Below, piece by piece: positions 7,545 to 16,155 of a DNA stretch of 64,000 nucleotides (its first letter is position 1; each line of letters begins with the position of its first letter). Position numbers and translations under genes: made by a program. Origin of the DNA: an uncultured Roseateles sp. (GTDB lineage: Bacteria > Pseudomonadota > Gammaproteobacteria > Burkholderiales > Burkholderiaceae_C); assembly GCF_913777145.1 (NCBI RefSeq), contig NZ_CAJYPS010000014.1, positions 310,001 to 374,000 on the forward strand, in the 5' to 3' direction. The notes beneath the pieces are model-generated. The model searched no databases. It was not told where the DNA came from and was given only the letters and a program-made list of their open reading frames with translations.

Positions 7545-10253
7545 ATGTCCGCCCAGCCGCAAGACTTTCTTGGCGCAGCCGCGAGCGACGTCGACCCCCA
7601 GGAAACCAAGGAATGGCTGGACGCGCTGTCGGCCGTCATTGGTGAAGAGGGCGGCGAGCGCGCGCATTTCCTGCTGAACCAGCTGATCGACCAGGCCCGC
7701 CAGGCCGGCATCGACGTGCCGTTCTCGGCCACCACGGCCTATGTGAACACCATTCCGGCCGATCAGGAAGCCAAGTGCCCCGGCAACATCGAGATCGAGA
7801 AGCGCCTGCGCGCCTACATGCGCTGGAACGCGATGGCCATGGTGGTGCGCGCCAACCGCCTGAACCCGGCCGACGGCGGTGACCTGGGCGGCCACATCGG
7901 CTCCTTCGCGTCGCTGGCCTCCATGCTGGGCGCCGGCTTCAACCACTTCTGGCATGCCGAGAGCGAAGGCCACGGCGGCGACCTGCTCTACATCCAGGGT
8001 CACAGCTCGCCCGGCATCTACGCCCGCGCCTTCCTGGAAGGCCGTCTGAGCGAGGAGCAGCTGGACAGCTTCCGCCAGGAAGTGGATGGCAAGGGCCTGT
8101 CTAGCTATCCCCACCCCAAGCTGATGCCGGACTTCTGGCAGTTCCCCACCGTCAGCATGGGCCTGGGCCCCTTGATGGCCATCTACCAGGCGCGCTTCCT
8201 GAAGTATCTGCATGCCCGCGGCATCGCCGACACGGCCAACCGCAAGGTCTGGGCCTTCATGGGCGACGGCGAGATGGACGAGCCCGAATCGCTGGGCGCC
8301 ATCGGCCTGGCCGCACGCGAGGGCCTGGACAACCTGGTCTTCGTCATCAACTGCAATCTGCAGCGCCTGGACGGCCCGGTGCGCGGCAACGGCAAGATCA
8401 TCCAGGAGCTGGAGGGCGAGTTCCGCGGCAGCGGCTGGGACGTCATCAAGCTGATCTGGGGCAAGGGCTGGGACGAGCTGCTGGCGCGCGACAAGAGCGG
8501 CAAGCTCAAGCAGCTGATGATGGAAACCGTGGACGGCGACTACCAGGCCATGAAGGCCAATGACGGCGCCTATGTCCGCAAGCACTTCTTCGGCAAGTAC
8601 CCCGAGACCGCCAAGCTCGTGGAGCACATGAGCGACGACGAGATCTTCGAGCTGCGCCGCGGTGGCCACCAGCCCGAGAAGGTCTTCGCCGCCTTCCACA
8701 AGGCCCATCACAACAGTACGGGTCGTCCGACGCTGCTGCTGGTCAAGACCGTCAAGGGCTATGGCATGGGCAAGGCCGGTGAGGGCAAGAACACGGTCCA
8801 CCAGACCAAGAAGCTCACCGACGACGACATCAAGTACATCCGCGACCGCTTCGGCATCCCCATCCCCGACAGCGAGCTGCCCAAGATCCCGTACTACAAG
8901 CCGGCTGACGACACGCCGGAGATGCGCTATCTGCACGAGCGCCGCCAGGCGCTGGGCGGCTACCTGCCCAAGCGCCGCGTGAAGGCCGACGAGAGCTTCA
9001 CCGTGCCTGCGCTGGAAACCTTCAAGGCTGTGCTGGAGCCCACCGCGGAAGGCCGCGAGATCTCCACCACCCAGGCCTATGTGCGCTTCCTGACCCAGCT
9101 GCTGCGCGACCAGGCCCTGGGCCCGCGCGTCGTGCCCATCCTGGTGGATGAGGCGCGCACCTTCGGCATGGAAGGCCTGTTCCGCCAGATCGGCATCTAC
9201 AACCCCAAGGGTCAGCTCTACACCCCGGTCGACAAGGACCAGGTGATGTACTACCGCGAGGACAAGGCCGGCCAGATCCTGCAGGAAGGCATCAACGAAG
9301 CGGGCGGCATGGCCAGCTGGATCGCCGCGGCGACCTCGTACTCGACGAACAACCGGGTGATGATCCCGTTCTACGTCTACTACTCGATGTTCGGCTTCCA
9401 GCGCATCGGTGACCTGGCCTGGGCCGCCGGCGACATGCAGGCGCGTGGCTTCCTGCTGGGCGGCACGTCCGGCCGCACCACGCTGAACGGCGAAGGCCTG
9501 CAGCACGAGGACGGCCACAGCCACATCCTGGCCGGCACCATCCCCAACTGCATCAGCTACGACCCGACCTTCGCGCACGAAGTCGCGGTCATCATGCACA
9601 GCGGCCTCAAGCGCATGGTGGAGAACCAGGAGAACGTGTTCTTCTACCTGACGCTGCTGAACGAGAACTACGCGATGCCGGGCCTGAAGGCCGGCACCGA
9701 GGAACAGATCCTCAAGGGCATGTACCTGCTCGAGGAGGCTGCCGACAAGCCGCTGACGGTCAACCTGCTGGGCTCGGGCACCATCCTGCGCGAGAGCCAG
9801 GCCGCCAAGCAACTGCTGGAAGCCGACTGGGGCGTGGGCGCCCATGTGTGGAGCTGCCCCAGCTTCAACGAGCTGGCCCGCGACGGCCAGAACGCCGAGC
9901 GCTGGAATCTGCTGCACCCCACCGAGCTGGCCTGCGTGCCCTTTGTGACGCAGCAGCTGAGCCGCACCGCCGGCCCGGTGATCGCGTCCACCGACTACAT
10001 GAAGAACTACGCGGAGCAGATCCGCGCCTTCATCCCGGCCGGCCGCAGCTACAAGGTGCTGGGCACCGACGGCTTCGGTCGCTCCGACTTCCGCTACAAG
10101 CTGCGCGAGCATTTCGAGATCAACCGCCACTACATCGTCGTGGCGGCGCTGAAGTCGCTGGCCGATCAGGGCGCCATTCCGGCCCAGGTCGTCGCCGATG
10201 CCATTGCGAAGTACGGCATCAAGGCGGACAAGATCAACCCGCTGCATGCATAA
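7545..10253 (+). CDS. aceE: Pyruvate dehydrogenase E1 component (homodimeric type)
   Basis: 902 residues, the normal size for the single-chain E1 of proteobacteria. The thiamine diphosphate motif starts with GDGEMDEPESLGAIGLA near residue 242 and ends in NCNLQRLDGPV. C-terminal E1 motifs such as LRDQALGPRVVPI and GRTTLNGEGLQHEDGHS are intact. It decarboxylates pyruvate and acetylates the lipoyl groups of E2 in the cytosol. The ATG at 7545 is preceded by ACAGGAGA. It is the first gene of the aceE-aceF-lpdA operon. The long open frame on the opposite strand is a composition artefact. Confidence 0.98.
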   Translation: MSAQPQDFLGAAASDVDPQETKEWLDALSAVIGEEGGERAHFLLNQLIDQARQAGIDVPFSATTAYVNTIPADQEAKCPGNIEIEKRLRAYMRWNAMAMVVRANRLNPADGGDLGGHIGSFASLASMLGAGFNHFWHAESEGHGGDLLYIQGHSSPGIYARAFLEGRLSEEQLDSFRQEVDGKGLSSYPHPKLMPDFWQFPTVSMGLGPLMAIYQARFLKYLHARGIADTANRKVWAFMGDGEMDEPESLGAIGLAAREGLDNLVFVINCNLQRLDGPVRGNGKIIQELEGEFRGSGWDVIKLIWGKGWDELLARDKSGKLKQLMMETVDGDYQAMKANDGAYVRKHFFGKYPETAKLVEHMSDDEIFELRRGGHQPEKVFAAFHKAHHNSTGRPTLLLVKTVKGYGMGKAGEGKNTVHQTKKLTDDDIKYIRDRFGIPIPDSELPKIPYYKPADDTPEMRYLHERRQALGGYLPKRRVKADESFTVPALETFKAVLEPTAEGREISTTQAYVRFLTQLLRDQALGPRVVPILVDEARTFGMEGLFRQIGIYNPKGQLYTPVDKDQVMYYREDKAGQILQEGINEAGGMASWIAAATSYSTNNRVMIPFYVYYSMFGFQRIGDLAWAAGDMQARGFLLGGTSGRTTLNGEGLQHEDGHSHILAGTIPNCISYDPTFAHEVAVIMHSGLKRMVENQENVFFYLTLLNENYAMPGLKAGTEEQILKGMYLLEEAADKPLTVNLLGSGTILRESQAAKQLLEADWGVGAHVWSCPSFNELARDGQNAERWNLLHPTELACVPFVTQQLSRTAGPVIASTDYMKNYAEQIRAFIPAGRSYKVLGTDGFGRSDFRYKLREHFEINRHYIVVAALKSLADQGAIPAQVVADAIAKYGIKADKINPLHA

Positions 10254-10261
10254 CCCAACCC

Positions 10262-10305
10262 CGCGGCGCTGACGCGCCACCCCCTCAAGGGGGCGCACCC
10301 GACAG
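10262..10305. repeat. C5/G5 palindromic intergenic repeat between aceE and aceF
   Basis: The 128-bp aceE-aceF gap carries CCCCCTCAAGGGGG, flanked by GCGCC and CGC, forming a compact hairpin. Related C-run/G-run palindromes occur at 23650-23720 and 24650-24700. Such elements are frequent between genes in Burkholderiales genomes. This copy may modulate the E1:E2 transcript ratio, which is inference. Confidence 0.55.
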
Positions 10306-10381
10306 CCCGGCCAAGCCGGATCTGCGGGTGCCGCCGGGAACACAGGTTGTGTGAGAGAACAAGCAAAACGGAGATATCCGA

Positions 10382-12037
10382 ATGGCAATGGTTGAAGTCA
10401 AGGTTCCGGACATTGGCGACTTCGATGAGGTCGCGGTCATCGAGCTGCTGGTGAAGGTGGGCGACACGGTCAAGGTCGAGCAGAGCCTCGTGACCGTGGA
10501 GAGCGACAAGGCGTCGATGGAGATTCCGTCGTCGCAGGCCGGCGTGGTCAAGGAAATCAAGGTCGCCGTGGGCGACAAGGTCAAGGAAGGCAGCCTGCTG
10601 GTCATCGTTGAGAGCGACGCCGCGGCCGCGGCGCCTGCAACCGCTGTTGCAGCGCCTGCGCCGGCTGCACCGGTGGCCGCGCCCGTGGCCGCACCGGCGC
10701 CGGTGGCGGCCGCTGCGCCCGCGGCCAGCGAGACCATCACCGTCGTGGTGCCGGACATCGGCGACTTCGACGAGGTCGCGGTCATCGAGCTGTTCGTGAA
10801 GGCCGGCGACACCGTGAAGCTGGAGCAGAGCCTGATCACCGTCGAGAGCGACAAAGCCTCGATGGAGATCCCCTCGTCGCATGCCGGCGTCGTGGAAGAG
10901 CTGCTGCTCAAGGTGGGCGACAAGGTCGCCAAGGGCTCGCCGCTGGCACGCCTGAAGGTCGCGGGCGCTGCTGTTGCTCCGGCCGTGGCCGCTGCGCCTG
11001 CGCCGGTGGCGGCACCGGCCCTGGTGGCGGCGGTGGCCGCCGTCGCTGCGCCGGCTGCGGCCGCGCTGCCTGCGCATCAGCCGGGCACGCCCACGGCCCA
11101 GCTGCCGCATGCGTCGCCCAGCATCCGCAAGCTCGCCCGCGAGCTGGGCGTGCCGCTGGCCGAGGTCAAGGGCTCCGGTCCCAAGGGCCGCATCGTCGAG
11201 TCCGACGTGCAGGGCTTTGTGAAGGCCGTGATGAGCGGCGCGGTGCAGACCGCGGCGCAGAAGGCCGCGGCCCCCGCGGCTTCGGCTGCCGGTGGCGGCG
11301 CCTTCCCGGGTCTGCTGCCCTGGCCCAAGGTGGACTTCGAGAAATTCGGCCCGGTCGAGCGCAAGGAGATGGGCCGGATCAAGAAGATCTCCGGCGCCAA
11401 CCTGCACCGCAACTGGGTCACGATTCCCCACGTCACCAACCATGACGAGGCGGACATCACCGAGCTGGAAGCCTTCCGCGTGCAGCTGAACAAGGAAAAC
11501 GAGAAGAGCGGCATCAAGGTCACGATGCTGGCCTTCATGATCAAGGCCACGGTGGCCGCGCTCAAGAAGTTCCCCGAGTTCAACGCGTCGCTGGATGGCG
11601 ACACGCTGGTGCTGAAGAACTACTTCCACATCGGCTTTGCAGCCGACACGCCCAATGGCCTGGTGGTGCCGGTGATCCGCGATGCCGACAAGAAGGGCAT
11701 CCTGCAGATCAGCCAGGAGATGTCGGACCTGGCCAAGAAGGCCCGGGACGGCAAGCTGGGCCCGGCCGACATGACCGGCGGCTGCTTCTCCATCAGCAGC
11801 CTGGGCGGCATAGGCGGTACCTACTTCACGCCCATCATCAACGCGCCCGAGGTGGCCATCATGGGCGTCTGCAAGAGCTATATGAAGCCCGTGTGGGACG
11901 GCAAGCAGTTCGCGCCGCGCCTGACGCTGCCGCTGTCCCTGAGCTGGGATCACCGCGTGATCGACGGCGCCGCCGCCGCTCGCTTCAATGTCTACTTCGC
12001 CAGCCTGCTCGCCGACTTCCGTCGGATCGCGCTGTAA
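10382..12037 (+). CDS. aceF: Dihydrolipoyllysine acetyltransferase, pyruvate dehydrogenase E2
   Basis: 551 residues. Two N-terminal lipoyl domains (about 3-76 and 119-192) each carry the lipoylation lysine in [12 protein letters not shown]. They are separated by Ala/Pro-rich flexible linkers. A peripheral-subunit binding domain follows (about 240-275, [13 protein letters not shown]), then the catalytic acetyltransferase domain (about 320-551), ending with the active-site motif DHRVIDGA. It transfers the acetyl group to CoA and forms the complex core. A GGAGATATCCG sequence precedes the ATG. It lies 128 bp after aceE and 15 bp before lpdA. Confidence 0.97.
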   Translation: MAMVEVKVPDIGDFDEVAVIELLVKVGDTVKVEQSLVTVESDKASMEIPSSQAGVVKEIKVAVGDKVKEGSLLVIVESDAAAAAPATAVAAPAPAAPVAAPVAAPAPVAAAAPAASETITVVVPDIGDFDEVAVIELFVKAGDTVKLEQSLITVESDKASMEIPSSHAGVVEELLLKVGDKVAKGSPLARLKVAGAAVAPAVAAAPAPVAAPALVAAVAAVAAPAAAALPAHQPGTPTAQLPHASPSIRKLARELGVPLAEVKGSGPKGRIVESDVQGFVKAVMSGAVQTAAQKAAAPAASAAGGGAFPGLLPWPKVDFEKFGPVERKEMGRIKKISGANLHRNWVTIPHVTNHDEADITELEAFRVQLNKENEKSGIKVTMLAFMIKATVAALKKFPEFNASLDGDTLVLKNYFHIGFAADTPNGLVVPVIRDADKKGILQISQEMSDLAKKARDGKLGPADMTGGCFSISSLGGIGGTYFTPIINAPEVAIMGVCKSYMKPVWDGKQFAPRLTLPLSLSWDHRVIDGAAAARFNVYFASLLADFRRIAL

Positions 12038-12052
12038 AAGGGAGTTGGATCA

Positions 12053-13861
12053 ATGGCACTCATTGAAGTTCAAGTTCCCGACATCGGCGACTTCGACGAA
12101 GTCGGCGTCATCGAGGTGCTGGTCAAGGCCGGCGACACGGTCAAGGTCGAGCAAAGCCTGATCACGGTCGAGAGCGACAAGGCCTCGATGGAGATCCCGT
12201 CGTCGGCTGCCGGCGTGGTCAAGGAGCTCAAGGTCAAGCTGGGCGACAAGGTCGCCAAGGGCTCGGTGATCCTGACGCTGGAAGCCGCCGGTGCGGCCGC
12301 GCCCGCACCGTCCGCCCCTGCCCCGGCACCCGCTGCCGCGGCGCCTGCCCCGATGACGGCTGCGCCCGCCCCGGCCGCTGCCACCTACACCGGCAGCGCG
12401 GATCAGGCCTTCGACGTGGTGGTGCTGGGTGGTGGCCCGGGCGGCTACTCGGCAGCCTTCCGCGCGGCCGACCTGGGCCTCAAGGTCGCGCTGGTCGAGC
12501 GTTACGCGACGCTGGGCGGCGTGTGCCTGAACGTGGGCTGCATCCCGTCCAAGGCGCTGCTGCACGTGGCCGCGGTGATGGACGAGGTCAGCCACATGGC
12601 CGACCTGGGCGTGGCCTTTGGCGAGCCCACCGTGGACATCGCCAAGCTGCGCGCCCACAAGAACAAGGTGACCGGCAAGCTGACCGGTGGCCTGAGCGCC
12701 ATGGCCAAGATGCGCAAGGTCACCGTGCTGCGCGGCGTCGGCACGCTGCTGGATGCCCAGCACCTCAAGGTGGAAGCCACCGAGGGCGAGGGCCAGGCCA
12801 GGACCGGCGCGGTGCAGACCGTGGCCTTCAAGCGCGTCATCGTGGCGGCCGGCTCGCAGGCCGTGCGCCTGCCCTTCCTGCCCAATGACCCGCGCATCGT
12901 CGATTCGACCGGCGCGCTGGAGATGCAGGTCAAGCCGCAGAAGATGCTCATCGTCGGCGGCGGCATCATCGGCCTGGAAATGGGCACGGTGTATTCCACG
13001 CTGGGCGCGCGCCTGGACGTGGTCGAGATGCTGCCCACGCTGATGACCGGCGCGGACCGCGATCTCGTCAAGGTCTGGCAGAAGTTCAACCAGCACCGTT
13101 TCGACAACATCATGTTGAACACCAAGACGGTGGCGGCCGAGGCCAAGCCCGACGGCATCTGGGTGACGTTCGAAGGCGAGGGCGCGCCTTCGGCCCCGCA
13201 GCGCTATGACCTGGTGCTGCAGGCGGTGGGCCGCACGCCCAACGGCAAGAAGATTGGCGCCGAGAACGCCGGCGTCATCGTGGGTGACCGCGGCTTCATC
13301 CCGGTGGACGTGCAGATGCGCACCAATGTGCCCAGCGTGTTCGCGATCGGCGACATCGTCGGCCAGCCCATGCTGGCCCACAAGGCGGTGCACGAGGGCC
13401 ATGTGGCGGCCGAGGTCTGCGCCGGCGAGATCCTGGGGGACGACAAGCTCAAGAAGAGCCAGTTCGACGCCCGCGTGATTCCGAGCGTTGCCTACACCGA
13501 CCCCGAGGTCGCCTGGGTGGGCCTGACCGAGGACGAGGCCAAGGCCAAGGGCATCGCGATCGAGAAGGGCCTGTTCCCCTGGACGGCTTCCGGTCGCGCG
13601 ATCGCCAACGGCCGCGACGAGGGCTTCACCAAGCTGATCTTCGACGCCGAGACCCATCGCATCCTGGGCGGCGGCATCGTCGGCACCCATGCCGGCGACA
13701 TGATCGGCGAGATCGCGCTGGCCATAGAGATGGGCGCGGACATGGTGGACATCGGCAAGACCATCCACCCGCACCCGACGCTGGGCGAGTCGCTGGGCAT
13801 GGCGGCCGAGGTCGCGCACGGCACCTGCACCGACGTGCCGCCGCCGCGCAAGGCGCGCTGA
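12053..13861 (+). CDS. lpdA: Dihydrolipoyl dehydrogenase with N-terminal lipoyl domain
   Basis: 602 residues, about 125 more than a plain E3, because a full lipoyl domain (about 2-76, again [12 protein letters not shown]) and an Ala/Pro linker precede the flavoprotein. The FAD motif [15 protein letters not shown] starts near 124, the redox cysteines are in [13 protein letters not shown], the NAD motif is [11 protein letters not shown], and the C-terminal HPHPTLGES contributes the catalytic His. It reoxidises lipoyl groups of the PDH complex. The lipoyl-E3 fusion is known from Neisseria and other betaproteobacteria. It is the last gene of the operon, followed by a strong terminator. Confidence 0.97.
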   Translation: MALIEVQVPDIGDFDEVGVIEVLVKAGDTVKVEQSLITVESDKASMEIPSSAAGVVKELKVKLGDKVAKGSVILTLEAAGAAAPAPSAPAPAPAAAAPAPMTAAPAPAAATYTGSADQAFDVVVLGGGPGGYSAAFRAADLGLKVALVERYATLGGVCLNVGCIPSKALLHVAAVMDEVSHMADLGVAFGEPTVDIAKLRAHKNKVTGKLTGGLSAMAKMRKVTVLRGVGTLLDAQHLKVEATEGEGQARTGAVQTVAFKRVIVAAGSQAVRLPFLPNDPRIVDSTGALEMQVKPQKMLIVGGGIIGLEMGTVYSTLGARLDVVEMLPTLMTGADRDLVKVWQKFNQHRFDNIMLNTKTVAAEAKPDGIWVTFEGEGAPSAPQRYDLVLQAVGRTPNGKKIGAENAGVIVGDRGFIPVDVQMRTNVPSVFAIGDIVGQPMLAHKAVHEGHVAAEVCAGEILGDDKLKKSQFDARVIPSVAYTDPEVAWVGLTEDEAKAKGIAIEKGLFPWTASGRAIANGRDEGFTKLIFDAETHRILGGGIVGTHAGDMIGEIALAIEMGADMVDIGKTIHPHPTLGESLGMAAEVAHGTCTDVPPPRKAR

Positions 13862-13881
13862 GCTCGGCTTGGCAAGACCTG

Positions 13882-13912
13882 GCCCCTGTCGGCGACGGCA
13901 GGGGCTTTTTCT
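13882..13912 (+). terminator. Rho-independent terminator of the PDH operon
   Basis: The stem GCCCCTGTCG/CGGCAGGGGC (one G-T pair) with a 4-base loop is followed by TTTTTCTTT, 21 bases past the lpdA stop. It is one of the clearest intrinsic terminators in the window. Confidence 0.9.
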
Positions 13913-13925
13913 TTGGCGTGCGGCT

Positions 13926-14474
13926 TCAGTACAGGTCGGCGCAGTGCGCGACGCCCCAGCGGTCCACCGGCAGGCGCAGCGCGCTGCCCTCGGCGAGGCT
14001 GCCCCAGCGCTGGGCCGGCACCCGGCAGTTGCGCAGCAGACCGGCGCGGTTGCGCAGCACCAGCTCGTAATGGATGGCACGCCGGCCCAGGCGCTCGGCA
14101 CCGGGCTGGTCGGGCGGCAGGCCGGACAGCGCCGGGCTGGGCCATTGCGGTGTCTGGCCCGCGCCGCCCTCGCGGTGGGCCAGCCACAGCTGGCGCCAGG
14201 CCAGCTGGGTGTACTGGCAGCGTTCGGACTCGCCGGCGCGCTGGCCCGACGGGTCCTTCATCAGGCGGCGGCTCTGCACGCTGGCGCCGGGCGGCAGTTC
14301 GTCGCACCAGTCGGAGCCGGATTCCAGCCGCAGCCGCTCCACATCCACCTCGGTGCGCCACTGGCGCGCCACCAGCGTGACCGCCTCGCCGCGCGGGCCC
14401 AGCAGCCACCAGGCCAGCGGTGGCAGCGTGCCCACCGCCAGCAGGCCCGCGACCAGCACGCGCAGGCGCGGCAT
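13926..14474 (-). CDS. Hypothetical membrane-anchored protein
   Basis: 182 residues that I do not recognise. Residues about 5-25 form one hydrophobic segment (LVAGLLAVGTLPPLAWWLL), probably an uncleaved anchor. The remainder is soluble and probably periplasmic, with four cysteines (SDWCDELPP, SERCQYTQL, LRNCRVPAQ, AHCADLY) that could form two disulfides. It starts 12 bases after the HDOD gene on the same strand, so the two are probably co-transcribed. Codon use matches the neighbours. It is convergent with lpdA across the terminator. Confidence 0.65.
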   Translation of the reverse strand: MPRLRVLVAGLLAVGTLPPLAWWLLGPRGEAVTLVARQWRTEVDVERLRLESGSDWCDELPPGASVQSRRLMKDPSGQRAGESERCQYTQLAWRQLWLAHREGGAGQTPQWPSPALSGLPPDQPGAERLGRRAIHYELVLRNRAGLLRNCRVPAQRWGSLAEGSALRLPVDRWGVAHCADLY

Positions 14475-14486
14475 GTCGGCTGCCCC

Positions 14487-15392
14487 TCAGGCCTCGTCGA
14501 ACTGCTGGCGTGCCGCCTCTTCCCAGTGCGCGATATCGTCCCAGCTGACATGCAGCCAGTCCATCGCGGACTCGTGGTGGGCCGCCCAGTCGGCATCCTC
14601 GGGCAGGGCCTCGTGGCGGCGCATCAGGTATTCGGCGATCAGGCCGGCGGCCACCAGCGTGTGCACCTCGGGATCGATGTCCGCATGGCCCAGCGCCGCG
14701 AAATCATGGTGCAGGCGGATGGCGCCCATCAACACGGGCGGCAGGTTCCAGGCGCGCGCCACCAGCGCACCCACCACCGCGTGGTCGGTCTTGTGGTTGG
14801 CGTTCTCGGTCGCGATGTAGGGGCGGTCGATGCGAGCGCCGGCCTCCACCATGGTGGCGCCGTAGCCGCGCACGCTCTGCAGCAGCACCGGCATGCCCAC
14901 GTGCAGGAACAGGCCGAAGGTGTGGGCCAGGTCTGGCGACATGCCCGGCAGCTGCTGGGCGATGGTGGCCATCGCGATCGCGCGCATGCTGCTGCGCTGC
15001 CAGAAGCGCGCCAGCAGCGGTGAGTTCACGGGTATTGCGTGCTGCACCATGAAGCTGGTCATCACCGACACGCTCTCGCGCAGGCCGATGCGGTTCATCG
15101 CCTGGCCCACGGTGCTGCAGGGTAGGCCCACCGGTTTGAACAGCGGGCCATTGGCGATGCGCAGCAGCGTGGCGGACATGGCCACGTCGCTGGATGCGAT
15201 GCGGGCGACCAGGCCCAGGTCGGGTTCAGGTGCGTTGATCGCCTGTTGCAGTTGCACCAGCAATTCGGGGCAGGGCGGGATCTTGATCTGCTGCAGCGGG
15301 CCGCGACGCCGAGATTGGTCCAGATCCTCGCGAATTTGTTGCATCCTGGCGCTGACCGCGCTGGCACTTTGGGGGGCAGTCATCTGCATCAT
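14487..15392 (-). CDS. HDOD-domain protein
   Basis: 301 residues with one HDOD domain (about 35-240). The pattern includes IKIPPCPELLVQLQQAI, IASSDVAMSATLLRIANGP, SVMTSFMVQHA and a late ADWAAHHES segment. HDOD proteins resemble HD-GYP phosphodiesterases but lack the catalytic residues, and usually act as regulators in c-di-GMP, motility or stress circuits. It is divergent from lapG-lapD, a c-di-GMP adhesion module, which makes a link to surface attachment plausible but unproven. Several start codons are crowded at the 5' end (ATG at 15392, 15389 and 15383); I used the first. Confidence 0.85.
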   Translation of the reverse strand: MMQMTAPQSASAVSARMQQIREDLDQSRRRGPLQQIKIPPCPELLVQLQQAINAPEPDLGLVARIASSDVAMSATLLRIANGPLFKPVGLPCSTVGQAMNRIGLRESVSVMTSFMVQHAIPVNSPLLARFWQRSSMRAIAMATIAQQLPGMSPDLAHTFGLFLHVGMPVLLQSVRGYGATMVEAGARIDRPYIATENANHKTDHAVVGALVARAWNLPPVLMGAIRLHHDFAALGHADIDPEVHTLVAAGLIAEYLMRRHEALPEDADWAAHHESAMDWLHVSWDDIAHWEEAARQQFDEA

Positions 15393-15455
15393 TCGGAAAA
15401 TGATAGGGCTGGCAACGCCGGCTACAGTGAAAACACTCCCCGCCTAGCGTCAATC

Positions 15456-16130
15456 TTGCCGACTTCTCCAATTTGCACCGCCACCCGGCCCCGCTGGCGC
15501 CGCCACCTGCTGGTGTTGCTGTGTGCGCTGCCCATGCTGGCGCTGGGGGCCTACCAGGCGTCGCGGGTGCAGGAGGCGGCAGCCCAGCGCGGGCCGCGTG
15601 TGGCGGCCCAGGCCCAGGCGCTGGTGCAGATGATCGAGCAGGCTGGCACCCAGCCCGAGCTGCAGCGGCTCAAGCTGGTCAATGACTTCTTCAATCAGCG
15701 CCTGGCCTGGCGCGACGATCTCGAGGTCTGGGGCGTGGTGGACTATTGGGCCAGCCCGCTGGAGGCGCTGGAAAAGGGCGCCGGCGATTGCGAGGACTAC
15801 GCGATCGCCAAGTATTTCTCGCTGGCCGCCAGCGGCGTGCCGGTGGCCAAGCTGCGCATGGTGTACGTGCGCGCGCGCCAGGGGGGCCAGACGCTGGCCC
15901 ACATGGTGCTGGCCTATTACGCGGAACCGGGTGCCGAGCCGCTGATCCTGGACAACCTGCGCCCGATACTGCTGCCCGCCTCCCAGCGTGGCGACCTGAC
16001 CCCGGTGTTCAGCTTCAACACCGAGGGCCTGTGGCAGGGCGTGGGCCAGACCACCGCGGGCAACCCGCTGGTGCGCATCTCCATGTGGCGCGACCTGGTG
16101 GCCAAGGTCCAGGCGGAGGGCATGTTTTGA
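15456..16130 (+). CDS. lapG: LapG-type periplasmic cysteine protease
   Basis: About 224 residues from a TTG at 15456; no good ATG is available and the start is uncertain. One N-terminal hydrophobic segment (HLLVLLCALPMLALGAY) serves as signal or anchor. The transglutaminase-like BTLCP fold has the triad cysteine in GAGDCEDYAIAKY, the histidine in LAHMVLAYY and the aspartate in PLILDNLRP. In Pseudomonas, LapG cleaves the N-terminus of a giant surface adhesin and is held inactive by LapD. The lapD homologue follows after 25 bases. No adhesin gene lies in this window. Confidence 0.86.
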   Translation: MPTSPICTATRPRWRRHLLVLLCALPMLALGAYQASRVQEAAAQRGPRVAAQAQALVQMIEQAGTQPELQRLKLVNDFFNQRLAWRDDLEVWGVVDYWASPLEALEKGAGDCEDYAIAKYFSLAASGVPVAKLRMVYVRARQGGQTLAHMVLAYYAEPGAEPLILDNLRPILLPASQRGDLTPVFSFNTEGLWQGVGQTTAGNPLVRISMWRDLVAKVQAEGMF

Positions 16131-16155
16131 ATCAAGCAACGAAGAAGGTGGGTCC

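Noticed and set aside
7512-10388. A 958-codon open frame on the minus strand opposite aceE
   Set aside because: It mirrors aceE codon phase in GC-rich DNA, is low-complexity in Ala/His/Gly/Val/Leu, and has no family motif; aceE is unambiguous.
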